Positions 11,065 through 22,622 of a DNA stretch of 64,000 nucleotides are shown here, in pieces. The notes beneath the pieces were generated by a model. It saw only the letters and a program-made list of their open reading frames with translations, did no database searches and was not told the origin of the DNA. Numbering within the stretch: position 1 is the stretch's first letter; every line of letters starts with the position of its first letter. The DNA is from Spinacia oleracea. Taxonomy: Eukaryota > Streptophyta > Magnoliopsida > Caryophyllales > Amaranthaceae. Location of the stretch: positions 27,829,449 through 27,893,448 of the forward strand of contig NC_079491.1 in the NCBI RefSeq assembly GCF_020520425.1, read 5' to 3'. The position numbers and the translations under genes are program-made.

Positions 11065-12375
11065 TACTACGTACGAAGAATGCCAAACGCTCCACTAGAT
11101 TTTTAATTTTTCCCCATTTGGCTCCGATTGTTTTGATTTAAAACACCTTTTTAGAAAATGGTTTTCACATTCCTTTGTTTGTTTTGTTAAGGATGAGAAA
11201 TAATTTTTCCAAAGACGGAAACATTTTCTACAAGAAACACAACTTTCTTTTAGAAAAGTAGGAATGCTTAAATTTTCTTCTCTAACCCCTTATATTTCTT
11301 TTTCTCTCTTCCTATCCACATCTCATTTTCACTTCTATATTCTTTTAGGAAAACTATAGTCCCTTGGGTTTTCCTTTGAAAATTATTTTCCAAGGAAAAT
11401 CCTTTTCATTTAAAAATTTGTTCATTGAAACAAACAGAGTCTCGGTAGAAGAGGTATTAAGCTAAATATAGCTAGCAATTTAGCACAATTACAAGCTATT
11501 TTCTTAATTTTGTGTGTACATATAAACTCATATGCAAATAAGTACAACTACGCTTCAAAAACAACCACGTGCAACGCACGTATATTTCAAACAAAAGGTC
11601 TTGCGCGCACAAGGTGTACAATAAATTTATTGTACACCAAGATAACTTTTATTCATTTTTTTGTAACTTTAACTTACTTTTGATTAACTTTTATATTAGT
11701 AAAAAAAAAGTTGATAGATAAACATTTTAAAGGGTTAAATGATTAATTTTATGCATTATTAGTGATTTGAAGAAATAAGTTTTATTAAAATGAAAAAATT
11801 TTATCACTAAAAGTATATAACTTTTACATATATAAGCTTAACTTTGAAGTAGTTTGAGTTAACTTTTACTCCGGTGTACAATATTTATCACCCATTGTAA
11901 ATAAGAATTTGTGTATTTCAATAGTTGTTCTAAGAATGCTAAATTCATGTGGAACATAGAGACTAAAATACACGTTAAAGTTGTATAAATAACGAGATAC
12001 CAAAGTTTCAGCAAGTTAACAACAAGAACAACAACAACAACAACAACAACAACAAAAAAGAAGCCCAACCTTACTTGTCCGCAATCTGATATGTGATTGT
12101 ACTTTGATATGGAATTTTATCAAGCCTACATAATTGTGTACGTTGATATAGAAGTTAAAGGTTGGTCAGTGAACTAATTAATTTTTTCGCCATTGATCAA
12201 TTAAAAATTTAAGATGTTAAGAACATAAAATAAAATTAGCTAAAAGAATATCGAGAGTCATGGAAGATTTTTGATGTTGGCTTTACAACTTTAGAAATTT
12301 GATGTTGTAATACTCAAATTGAAAACATTTTATAGTTGTATTTGACAAATTTTCCAAATGTAGATAACAAGTGCG
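11065..12375. other. Intergenic, AT-rich, with a palindrome and an AAC microsatellite
   Basis: No gene is visible. A 26-bp perfect palindrome at 11613-11638 (GGTGTACAATAAA followed directly by its complement) starts a likely short inverted-repeat element; a related GGTGTACAATATTTATCACC lies near 11875. An (AAC)n tract spans about 12018-12054. Confidence 0.55.
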
Positions 12376-13334
12376 TGGGGGTGTAAGTGGATTTGGAAAA
12401 GTCCAAAATCCAATCCAATCCAATCCAAATTGTCGGACTGGACCGGACTTGAAAAAATTTGGATCGAATTCGAACTCAAATTTTCAAGTCCAATTTTTTT
12501 CGGACTGGACTTGGACTCACCTCATTGGAGTCCAAAAACCCAATTAAGTCCAAAGCTTATAATTTTTATTCTATAAATATAGCTATTTATCCTATAAAAA
12601 ATGTTGAAATTTGTGGTTCTTGGGCCTTGACATAATATGACTTTGGAGCTGGAAGTTCAAGAACAGGCTGGTGTGTTTATGTTATGGGTAATAACTCTAT
12701 TAAGTTTATAACCAAAACCCTAACCCTAATATTTGTCATGAGCTTATATTTACCCTATAAAATAAGTCGTAACCTTATTTTTTCCAAACTTATTTTTTGC
12801 TCCCTCTCTTCTGACGGCTATGTTGTATGACTTCAATTCTCTCTCATTGTTCCCTAATTTTCCACACTTTCATAAGTCTTGCCATTATTTTAAAGCTGTA
12901 GCCATAATTTCCTGAACATAGCCCAATAATCATCATCAATCTACGTAGCTATGTACGAAGTATTTTGGTTGGTTTAATTTTCTTAATACTTTGTTTTCAT
13001 TTTCGTTAACATTTTGATTTGCATTTATGGAAGGGCCGAAGTTTGCATTTTGTTTACATTTGATTTCTACTACATATAGTGTAGCTTTACCAAGACATTA
13101 TTTAAGTATTTATTGGGTTTACAATTATTTTACAGTACGAACGATAAGATTTATTAAAAAAAATTGGATCGGACTGGATCGGATTCGGACTTAAGAAAAT
13201 TTATTCGGATTGGACTGGATCGGACTCGTGAAAGCTTTGGATCGGACTTGGAATTAAATATTCGAGTCCAACAAAATTCGGATTGGATTTGGACTTGACA
13301 AAGTCCAATCCAATCCATCCAATTTACACCCCTA
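12376..13334. mobile_element. hAT-like element, 959 bp, TSD CAAGTGCG
   Basis: The termini are TGGGGGTGTAA and TTACACCCCTA, with a perfect 8-bp duplication CAAGTGCG at 12368-12375 and 13335-13342. Both subterminal regions carry many CCAATCC / GGATTGG words, typical hAT transposase-binding clusters. No transposase remains. Confidence 0.88.
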
Positions 13335-13391
13335 CAAGTGCGTACTAAAACTATTTTTCTTTCCAGGTTACGTTCTATGTACACTTCTAAG

Positions 13392-13930
13392 TTAGGGATG
13401 GCACAGGGCGGGTCAGGTCTGGGGTGGGTCACGTGAGACCCAAACCCAACCCCAATCCCATATTTTGACGAGCACCCAAACCCACCCTAGATTCATTGTT
13501 CAGATCCATATCCAGATCTAATGGGTATGCTATTATCTGAAATGGATGTTGAAATTTTATTGATTTTCAACCTTACTCTGTATTTGTCAGTAAAAATTTT
13601 CTAGGCCAATAGTTTGATAATCATTTAAACAATTGTATATAAAATACCCATAAGTTAATGAATATTACCTCCCCTACAATCCAAGCTAAAAATATGTCTA
13701 AAAACAAGTTAATTAATAATGTACTCCGTATTACTTAAATAATTGAACGGGCTTATGGGTCGGATCTGGACAAAGTCTAGGTCTAAGAATATAGTTAGTC
13801 TCTTTCCCTTTTAAGCATTTGGGCCTAGATCCGCCCAAACAATGAGTCTCAAATAATTGGTCTCGTACCCCAAAAAATAGGGCGAGTCAAACCGGGTCCG
13901 AGTAGGGTCATTGATCCATGTCCATCCCCA
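13392..13930. mobile_element. hAT-like element, 539 bp, TSD CTTCTAAG
   Basis: The termini are TTAGGGATGG and CCATCCCCA (slightly asymmetric), with an 8-bp duplication CTTCTAAG at 13384-13391 and 13931-13938. The subterminal regions repeat GGGTC/GACCC words. It lies only 57 bp from the preceding hAT element. Non-coding. Confidence 0.82.
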
Positions 13931-13938
13931 CTTCTAAG

Positions 13939-14859
13939 GCTCTACGGTTCTACATCATGTATCTTCTCTTTCTTCTTGTGTTCAAGTAATACCTTCGTAT
14001 TAATTATTGAGCACGATTAGTCCATACATTTAGTGTCACGCGTTCGGATAGTAAACTAACAAATGTTCTAATTTTTGTATGCATGGTCAAATAAAAAATT
14101 TGGTTAACCTTCATTTATCTAAAATTTTAATTTGGAGTAGTTAGTTTGTGAAAATTACTAGGTGCACCTGGGTGCACCAGGGTGCACCGTATACCCCAAG
14201 AGTATTTTTATGCTCATTAGTGGTCACTATCACATTTTCTCCTCACATGTAAGGAGAAAATGTGAGAGGGTACACCGTGCACCCCAGTGCATGTAAGAGG
14301 GAGGCTTATTGTTGACAAATTCAACAAAGCAACTTCTAAAGTTACTGTTCTTCATCCCTGAGTTCCGATTCACACTCTCCTTCTTCGACGACACTCCCTC
14401 CTTCTCTCTCATGCCTTTGCATCAATTTCATCTCTGAGAAAGTCGTTTCTTCTCCAACAATGACCTTGTTACTCCGAAAAGGGCGCAGATACACGTTTTC
14501 TCCTCCTTCTCTGTTGAAAAACGATAATCTTCAAGATATGGCTAGAGGTTAGTAATTCAATTTTATAGAGGGTAGAATGGGTAGAATTTTAATAAGGCCC
14601 ATCCAGATATTGATAATTCCAGCCGCATGAACTATTCCAGCTATGCTGAATCATACTGCACAATTTTAAAGAGAGGATTACAAAATATAAAGAATTGGGT
14701 ATCATAACTTTCCAGTTTCCCCAGAACATGAGAAAGAAATGAAGGTCGGAATATTTTATACCATTTCGCATGCGAGCCAACCTGATATATCCCCTGTTTC
14801 ATCCACATCCACATCCACATCCACATCCACCATGTCATCCTCACAACATTCCGATTCCT
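13939..14859. other. Intergenic, with a perfect hairpin and GGTGCACC repeats
   Basis: GGGTGCACC-type units occur three times at about 14160-14188, with inverted counterparts near 14270-14290. Between them a 14-bp perfect stem (14230-14243 with 14252-14265, loop 8 bp) can form. A CCACAT hexamer array lies at about 14803-14830. No gene is seen. Confidence 0.5.
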
Positions 14860-16510
14860 GTTTGGCTCTGCAGGGAAAACTTGGTCATGACCTGAAATTT
14901 GATCTTTCAGAAAGTCAATGCGGGGAATTAGAGAGAGATCACTCTCGGAGTCTCATATTAGGCTAACAACGTGTGTCATTACTCATTAGCAATCATTAGA
15001 GTGAAGGAGAAGAAAGGTAAGGGAGGGAGTGGAATGGTCGAGTGAGCTTGCAATTCCGATTTCCTCCCCATCATAATGCTACTCTCCCTTTTCTTCCCTC
15101 CAAATCCCCCCTCAAACACACGGTAATGCAATAAGCCCGAGATTACAAAAAGATGGCACTCACCTGGCCTATATGAAAAACTTCCGTCAAAAAACTATTA
15201 TCAAATGACTGAACCAACAAGGCAACAACGTTGCATATCAAGAAACCATACTGACTTGCAATTTCCCTACAAGGTCCTCCCTTGAATGAGAGGCCACATC
15301 CACCTACAATATCACAGATTAAAAAAAAAAAAACAAGTTATAAATCAATCCTGATACATTAGACTACCCTAACTTTGAACCAAGTTCAACAACAAATGAC
15401 GATCATGGCCATCATAAGAGCAAAAACTGCCAGTAAATTTTTTAAAAAATATTGTTTTCAAAATATATGGCCATCGAGCACAATAACAGAGCAGAGAGAA
15501 ATGATGCAAAGACTTGCAAGATACTATGATGCAGCAGAACACATAAAGCTCTGGAGATCAGTCAATCAGTTACTCACCCAGTAGAAATAGATATAGCAAC
15601 ATAATTATAGAGGTACTTTTGTTAAATGTGAAAGCATTTAGATACAAAGATACAGAATTACAGATAAAAAGATAGGCTAAAAAATCTTTAAGGTCGGGCA
15701 CAAAAATTATATATTCCTCTTTAATGGCCTCTATTACTTGTGTTCTCTTGATGCACCATGCTAATTGTGCACCCTTGTCCACCATCTAAATGGCATTCAT
15801 CTAGTAGTAACATTCAAATAAGCATATGAAACAAACCTTTGAACCAAAATTTTGTGATCTCCCAGCACCAAATTGAAACGACTTTGTGAAATATTCACTT
15901 AAGCTGTATAAACTCCTAAGAATTACAGACAGGTCTTACTTTTAACAATATCTTCAATGACATAAAGAGGAAGAGAGGGGGGAATTAAAGAATAACAAAA
16001 GACTAAGAACAAATGTAACAGAGAACAAGCTTCAAGGAATTTTTTAGTTCTACGGAGAATTTGACAAGAAAAAGAAACAGCAATGTTTGTCAGCTCAGAA
16101 ATAAAATATGCAATCAAATGGAGGAGCTAGAACACAATCCTGATAAAATTTCCAACCATGTTCTTACAATAAGAAAAAAAAATGAATTTCAAGCACTTCA
16201 TCTTGCATATGAACATTACACCTAGTTTTCAAAACAGCCCAAGTCCAATCACACCTCATCTAATGTTTGATCGGCTACAAGCTGTTCAAGTTTTTAAATT
16301 ATATTGTACTTAGCAACCACCAGGGTTTCCCTTGACCGGCTTAAGTTCTAGACCAGCTTAAGATCTATAGGCCGTTCAAGTTTTTATTTTATATTGCACT
16401 TAGCAGTCACCAGGGTTTCCCTTATAACCCAGTAAACCGAAGTGTAAACCATACATCTGCATAATGCATCTGTTGTCCAGTTCATGACCATATAATCTGC
16501 TGAAACCCTT

Positions 16511-16800
16511 CTATGACACCTAATTACCGCATTTCACACCCAGGAAAAAAAACCTATATGAGCTAAACTTGTCAATCTCTGAACATGTTGACAGATACTA
16601 CTATACTAGTTCCATATATCTCTGATACGACACCTAATTATTGCATATCACACCCAGAAAAAAAAAACTCTATATAAACTACACTCATCAATCTCTGGAA
16701 ACATCGACAGATTTCTAGTTGCATAAATCTCTGATAAGTCACCTAAGCATTTCACACCCAGGAGTTGCATCAATCTCTGAACACATAGACAGATAGTTGC
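16511..16800. repeat. Minisatellite, about three copies of a 110-bp unit
   Basis: The unit contains CACCTAATTA, TTTCACACCCAGG, then CAATCTCTGAACA and GACAGAT. It recurs at about 16515, 16629 and 16738 with substitutions and small deletions. Confidence 0.7.
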
Positions 16801-18534
16801 ATCAATCTACCAGACACACCAGTCTCAATTGTATCACCAACGTCTAAACTCCAGCATTGGCAGCAAGATATTTAACATCCAAGTTAAGCTTGAGTCAAAC
16901 ATTTAGCTATTTCTTAAACTTAGGCTCTGGGCTGATCCTTGAACCAAGTCCATATAAATTTTGATTGTCTTTCGGGAGAATAATGACCCAAATAACTACT
17001 ACAGACCAAAGGCGATGTCATGGTACGTAATACACTAATCTGAAATGAAAGGGATAGAGCAAGGTGCAATAATTTCAAGCTGTTTCATTAAGATTGGTAG
17101 CCTTGGTGATATGTATTGACCCAAATTCCTTAAATCCAGATACAACGTAAGAGTATTTTGACAATAGAAAGGTTACTGACGAGGCATTGACTAAAGGCTA
17201 ATTCACAGTTTTAACATGTTAAAGAATTAATTTCATCAACTGTAATAACAGACATTGGAATATGCTGGTACTCTCATACTAAAAGGGTGGACATATGTGT
17301 TTACTACAAGCAAATGAGCAATGCAAATGGAAAGCAGAGACATTTATAATTTACAATATAGCTTACACAGTGTACTTTCTTTTCTGGTTTTATCAATCAA
17401 TGCAGACAAGCTAATCCCAATAGCTAAAATCCCAGAATGAAGCTTGCTTCTTCTAATAAACTTAGTTATGTGATAAAATAGCTAGCAAAATGAAGAAAAG
17501 AGGAAAATAGCTAAGGGCCATAGTGGAATCAAACTGGAAAAATGACTAACTACTAGAATGAAACTAGCACCATTTAGTTAATTTTATTTTATGAAGTATG
17601 ACAATCCAAGAATCCTGAGTTCCTGACCCAAGCATCATATGTGTGACACCAAGTCAAACATTTCATACAGAGTTGAGTTTTTGAGTAACCTAAAAACAAG
17701 AGGTCCTAAAGTTAGATCAAACAATGAATGGACAACAAGCCTGCAACATATAATGAAAAAGGAAGTGGATGGACAGCAAAAGTAAGCCACTAAAAACTGA
17801 CAGTAAACTGTCCAACAACGCAGAGCAAGTAGTAACACGTGTAGCTGCATCCAGGAAACACAAGGTAGCAGCTGGTTTGAGGAAACTAGCATTTAATAGT
17901 TAAAATTTAAAAATACATTGACAATAAGAACCGTCTAATAAAAACCAATATAATGAGTTAATGACAAGCTATTAGGACGGATGTGAAATGAAACAGAAAC
18001 AAGAAAAATGAACACCATAATTCATTCTATGAACACAGATGGGTGTTCTTAAAAAGTGCAGGCTATTATCATTTATCATAATTATCAATCAAGATCCTTC
18101 AAGAAAAAATTTAATTGAAGTGAGCACCAACCTATAAATAATTAGGTGTTATACTTTTGACTGTCTGCTAGGGCCAAATAATAAGAAACGTATTCTTCTA
18201 AAAGAATATTCTGAGGGTTGTAAATTCATTACCTCTGGTTCATCTAAAAGAGTTCCAAGGACATGCTTAGCCTTTTTATTTACTGCTTGTTATTTTTGCA
18301 TCATGTTAATTTGTCACCTTCTGAGAAATCCAAAGTAACCCAAACCAAACTGAACTTCATGTCCCTAAGGTCTTAGAGGATATAATATAAGTGTATTTGC
18401 TAAGCCAAAGCATTAAAATGGGTATCAACAATAATCCTCTCAGAACCCCTTGCTGATTCAGGATTTTAAAGCAGTATCAAAAACACACAGAAATGTTCTC
18501 CTAAAATCCTTCCCATCAAAACCAACTCTATGCA

Positions 18535-18793
18535 CTCCCTTTGTTCTTTTTTTGTTGGTTACTGTGAATACATGAATTTAGGAGAGTAGGAGAGAGAAAA
18601 CTGAATGCTTTGTGTAAGAAAAAGTGGGGTTCATGAAACAGAAAATAGCAGAGAAAGTCGCAAATGGAGTTTGTGTGGGGTATTAAGGTAAAAGGTCGTT
18701 AATAATAGTTTCCCAAAATAAGAATAAAGTAAAAGTGTAACTAACCAAAAAAACGAATGAAAATAGAAAAGTGTAACAAAAAAACGGAGGGAG
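18535..18793. mobile_element. Stowaway-like MITE
   Basis: The left end CTCCCTTTGTTC pairs with the right end ACGGAGGGAG. The target on the right is TA, on the left CA (mutated). Non-coding. It lies in the copy-2-specific insertion downstream of mTERF copy 2. Confidence 0.7.
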
Positions 18794-19855
18794 TATCAAT
18801 GATTAACCTGACAAGAAAAAAAAAATACAATGCGGAGTACATGATAATGTCTCTAACTACATGAGTACTTACTAGGCTCACAAAGTTGCTAAGGGATTCT
18901 CGGGCACTGGAATCACAATCTTGCTCTACTGAAATGTTATAACAAACAGTTGATAATCCTCCAGTATAAAAGAACAAAGCCTATAGAAGTAGATTTTCCT
19001 TTTGTGAGAGACAAGATTGCAGATGGAACAATCAAGCCTGAATAATTTCTACTCAAGACCAATTGGTATTCTAAACAAGTCCATACATATTCCGAATCAT
19101 GTACACTTACTGTCGGAGCAAGGAGTCTCTCCAAAACCAACTCCTGACTTAAGGCGGAGTGTTGAAGGATGACAATGGCAATTGCAAGCCAGTTGATCCA
19201 ACCCACAACGAGCACATGATAAGTTTATGTACCATTTGTAGATATTTTCAGGAGATATTTTGCTTCAATTATACCTAAAACTCTAAAAGCTTATGTACAA
19301 TTATTATAGCCTCTTTCCTAAATATAATGGGAGTAGGGCTTTGCTATAAAATATGACAAAGAGAAATGTATTCAGACCAATACAACTGAATAAAATACAT
19401 GCTCGTTTCTCTCTCATTCTGTTGCTCAAATCTTCTACTGTTTGCTTTCCAATTTAGAGCACAATGCTGATTGAACCAAAAACCACAAAGGATCCTAGAC
19501 CTATGATGCTTTAGGCTCTTCCTACAAGATTTCAATACAAACATTAAACTCATGGTAACAAATTCAGGAATGGAAAGGATCAGGATAATATAGGCCTCAA
19601 CCCCACTATATATAAACGAAGAAGGAAAGGACAGTAAGCCCCCGAGAATTAAAAATCAGACATTAAAATTAAACTGTCAACCATGAACAGAAAAAAGTAC
19701 AGGTACATTCAAGAAACAATAACACAAGAAAACAGCTTTTAAGCAGAAAAAATCAGTATACAATAATACAGTAACGACAGTGGTGGGTTTTTGGTAAAAA
19801 TATTGAAGTCGCAATATTGAATGTTGCATCCTAAACTGCACACTTATCTAGTTAC

Positions 19856-21058
19856 CTAACATGAAGTGGCATCGGAATCTGGTTTTGATGATCCTAGAGT
19901 TAGCACCTCCAAACTAGTGCCAGAATGTTCGCGATAAACTTCATGGACTTCTGTAAACGGTAGCACAAACCTCTTCAAGAACTGAGACTCACTCAGCTTT
20001 ACGGCAGTTATAAAAGAGTACTCTATCTTGATTAAACCTTTCTCCTTCAAGACTAGGAGGACCTTATGTCTAGGCACTATTCTCTTTTCCAAGCTACAAG
20101 TTAACAGGTTACTCTGCATTGCCAAGAAACTAGGCTCGTAATTCAGCTCGTTCATGAGAAAATCCAACTTTTTCTTGATTGAAGCAACAGATAACCCAAA
20201 GCAGGTAGGACATTTTCTGAAAAGAGTAACAACATCAGATTCAGTCCAACCGAAATTCTTAAAAATTTCCCTTTTCAATTGAATATTCTTCTCGGTAAGA
20301 GAGGACAGCAAATGGATTCCAAACAAGAATTGTGGAGAGTCTCGAGGAATCCCCAACTTCTCTTCAACCCTAATCACTACATCCTTTAATAATTCAGTTT
20401 TCTGGACAAGAGCGGTTGATAACTTAAGTACGTATTTCTGGATTGATTCAATGGGGATTCCGTAATTCCTCAACAAAGCTACATTTGGTACCAGATTTCT
20501 AGAAATACAATAAAACCTCTTGCCACGTGATTTCTTCAAAATGGCAATCACATGGAGATCACAACCCATAATCTCCTTCAAAGCTTGGATTGCAGGAACA
20601 ACTTTGGAATTCAAGGCCAACAAAAGAATTGAAGGATTCACCTTGACAACCTCAATAAAATCGGGCCCAGAAATACCCATTTTGTGAATAGTTTGGGTCT
20701 TAGGAATTAGGGTTTTGTTGACATTACACAGCAAAATTTCTGGCGCAGAGACAACAACATTTCGTATATGAGAATGTTCAAATCCAATTTTGGTGAGGAA
20801 TTTAATAACGGAATCAGCATTTTCAACGAAATTGAAATCACCAACCTTCTTCACACCTCGATGTTGACGAACGCGAGAGAGCTTATCGGAAGTGGAGAGA
20901 GCGTGTTGGGTGGGAAACCCTAGAGATTCCACCAAGTAATTAACGAATGCAGGGTTGGATTCGGTTGAAATTGAGGTTGAATAGAATACCAGACGACGGA
21001 AACCGTGGATGAAGTTGAAGCCTTGAGCGCCGTTGAAGTTGCTGCCAAATTTGAGCAT
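19856..21058 (-). CDS. mTERF family protein, copy 2 (organellar, 400 aa)
   Basis: A single-exon frame, roughly two-thirds identical by eye to mTERF copy 1 over its whole length. The frame extends 8 codons upstream to another Met at 21082, but MLKFGSNFNG at 21058 matches the copy 1 start, so I prefer it. The N-terminus (FNFIHGFRRLVFYSTSIS) looks like an organelle presequence. mTERF repeats follow, e.g. KKVGDFNFVENADSVIKFL, KMGISGPDFIEVVKVNP and NFGWTESDVVTLFRKCP. The predicted role is the same as copy 1: organellar nucleic-acid binding. The stop TAG (19858-19856) is immediately followed by GTAAC, a possible 3'-UTR splice donor, as in copy 1. A MITE lies about 185 bp upstream. Confidence 0.92.
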   Translation of the reverse strand: MLKFGSNFNGAQGFNFIHGFRRLVFYSTSISTESNPAFVNYLVESLGFPTQHALSTSDKLSRVRQHRGVKKVGDFNFVENADSVIKFLTKIGFEHSHIRNVVVSAPEILLCNVNKTLIPKTQTIHKMGISGPDFIEVVKVNPSILLLALNSKVVPAIQALKEIMGCDLHVIAILKKSRGKRFYCISRNLVPNVALLRNYGIPIESIQKYVLKLSTALVQKTELLKDVVIRVEEKLGIPRDSPQFLFGIHLLSSLTEKNIQLKREIFKNFGWTESDVVTLFRKCPTCFGLSVASIKKKLDFLMNELNYEPSFLAMQSNLLTCSLEKRIVPRHKVLLVLKEKGLIKIEYSFITAVKLSESQFLKRFVLPFTEVHEVYREHSGTSLEVLTLGSSKPDSDATSC

Positions 21059-21242
21059 TCTCCCAGTACTGTCTACCGACAACTGTGCTGTTTAGATTGT
21101 TCAGGAGGTCAATGGTCGAGTACAGTCCTTTTTTACTGGTTTGACCGCCGGTTGACATCGACTTTTCTGTTTTCTATTTGATTTATTCCGTATGAAAATT
21201 AGCCTTTTGAAATAAATACAACGGAAACATCTGATTGTGTTA

Positions 21243-21596
21243 CTCCCTCCGTTTCTAAATACGTGTCCACTTTAGACATGTACACGGTAATTAATAAAAT
21301 TGAATGGTGTGTAAGAGGTAATGATTATGAATGTTTTTTTTTTGGGAAAGGAAAAAGTAGATAATTGTTTATTGATAAAATATAAATAAAAGTGGAGGTG
21401 GTGATTGAAAAGTGGGAAAAGTGTAGAATGTGTAAGAAAATGTAATAATGATGTATAGAAAAGTGGGAAAAGTGTATGGAAAAGTGGGAAAAGTGTATAG
21501 AAAAGTGGAAAAGGTGTATGTCCAAAAACGGAAAGTGGACACATAAAAGGAAACGCCATAAATGGGAACTGGACACATATTTAGGAACGGAGGGAG
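21243..21596. mobile_element. Stowaway-like MITE (354 bp) upstream of mTERF copy 2
   Basis: The termini are CTCCCTCCGTTTC and GGAACGGAGGGAG with TA on both sides (21241-21242 and 21597-21598). Subterminal GTGTCCACTTT and AAAGTGGACAC are inverted. The interior repeats AAAAGTGGGAAAAGTGT about four times. Confidence 0.9.
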
Positions 21597-21969
21597 TATT
21601 ACGTCTAATAACTTCAAACAACAAATAATAAAAAATTTCCGAAAATTTTACAATGAATGACGTGCACTACTACATTAATTTATTAATTTAGTTATATTAA
21701 AAAATGTATAGATTTGATACTTATTTAGAAATTTAAATATAAAAAACCCTAATTTGCTCTTCTTCTATCTCATGCAATACGTATTTCCTCCTCTCTTTCC
21801 TTGATATTTTTTTTATTTCATTGTGGTGGCTGCTATTTTGTTCGTGTCTTGCCCTTCTCGCCTCTCATCATCATTCTCGCACCTTTGTAAGTCTTATAAT
21901 CCTCTCCTTTTGTCGTTTTTGGTGTTAGTGTTGTCGACAATATAATTAATTTTTGTTCTATTTTATAGA
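21597..21969. other. Intergenic AT-rich DNA, nothing recognised
   Basis: No gene, RNA or clear repeat was seen between the MITE and the TIR element that follows. Confidence 0.4.
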
Positions 21970-22622
21970 GGGGCGGAACCAAGGGGGGGTTGGCGGGGGC
22001 CATGGCCCCCCCTATGGTTAAGAAAAATATTAAATATGCATGTGAAGACTACATATTATGAGTAGCTCAATTGGTTTGAATGTGTGTTGATGTTACGATG
22101 CTCCCGGGTTCGAACCTGCAGCACACTCTTTTCTTTTCTTTTTTAAATCCTTTTTCTTTTTCTCTTTCACTTGTACTTTTATATTTTTGAGGGGTTACAA
22201 TAGTACGTGCTACTACCTTATTTATACAACCGTATTACAGCTTTTATGAAAATAACCGTACATCTTGGTTCAATTTTTTGGGTAAAAGTTCATAAATTCA
22301 ATACCTCTTATCTAAAATTCACAAATATGTTATACGGAGTACTTAAATGTACAATGTGTTTAAAATATTTACAACAATTTTGTGTGTTTCTCTATATTGT
22401 GGAACTCTATAATATTTTATAAATCTGTTAATTTCAATCTCTATTCTCTTATTCTACTGCTTTGAATAAAACTTAAGAAAATCGAAGGAATATTACTTCA
22501 ACCTTTGAAATATTATGTGCAATAAAATTTATCATTCGTATTATTTTTGAGACAAAGATAATATATTCGATCGTATGTGAACCCTTGCCCCCCCCCCCAA
22601 ACTTCAACTTCTGGTTCCGCCA
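21970..22622. mobile_element. TIR element with GGCGGAACCA ends and an internal tRNA-like segment
   Basis: GGCGGAACCA at 21972-21981 is inverted as TGGTTCCGCC at 22612-22621. The sequence next to each end is rich in G and C homopolymers respectively. The left end resembles common plant hAT-type termini, but I could not settle a target-site duplication. Inside, 22062-22118 looks like a tRNA-derived segment (separate entry). The 71-codon frame at 22207 is not convincing. Confidence 0.6.
22060..22128 (+). repeat. tRNA-like pol III promoter segment (A box and B box)
   Basis: GTAGCTCAATTGG at about 22063-22075 fits an A box and GGGTTCGAACC at about 22106-22116 fits a B box, spaced as in a tRNA gene. 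No full cloverleaf acceptor pairing is evident, so it is more likely a tRNA-derived SINE head or tRNA relic than a working tRNA gene. Confidence 0.5.

Larger units (their letters stand above)
14860..19855 (-). other. Downstream region of mTERF copy 2, duplicated with copy 1
   Basis: The part 17400-17935 aligns by eye with 5400-5890 (shared AACAAGCCTGCAA, CCACTAAAAACTGAC, GTAGCTGCATC blocks), and 19770-19855 aligns with 5890-5974. About 1.8 kb (17935-19770) is present only here and includes a MITE. A weaker match around 15360-15400 to 3720-3760 suggests the duplication once extended further. A 90-bp direct repeat (16284-16333 and 16374-16423) and a three-copy minisatellite of about 110-bp period (16511-16800) lie within it. 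No independent gene seen. Part is probably spliced 3' UTR. Confidence 0.6.

Noticed and set aside
14589-14844. Minus-strand frames with a Met-Trp repeat
   Set aside because: The repeat is the CCACAT microsatellite read on the other strand.
16284-16800. CRISPR-like array
   Set aside because: The repeats are long, diverged tandem units without uniform spacers, in a plant nuclear context.
21272-21624. Three overlapping Phe/His/Thr-rich minus-strand frames
   Set aside because: They are translations of the GTGGGAAAAGTGT repeats inside a Stowaway MITE.
22060-22128. A functional tRNA gene
   Set aside because: A and B boxes are present, but acceptor-stem pairing and a clear anticodon arm are not. 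A tRNA-derived repeat is more likely.
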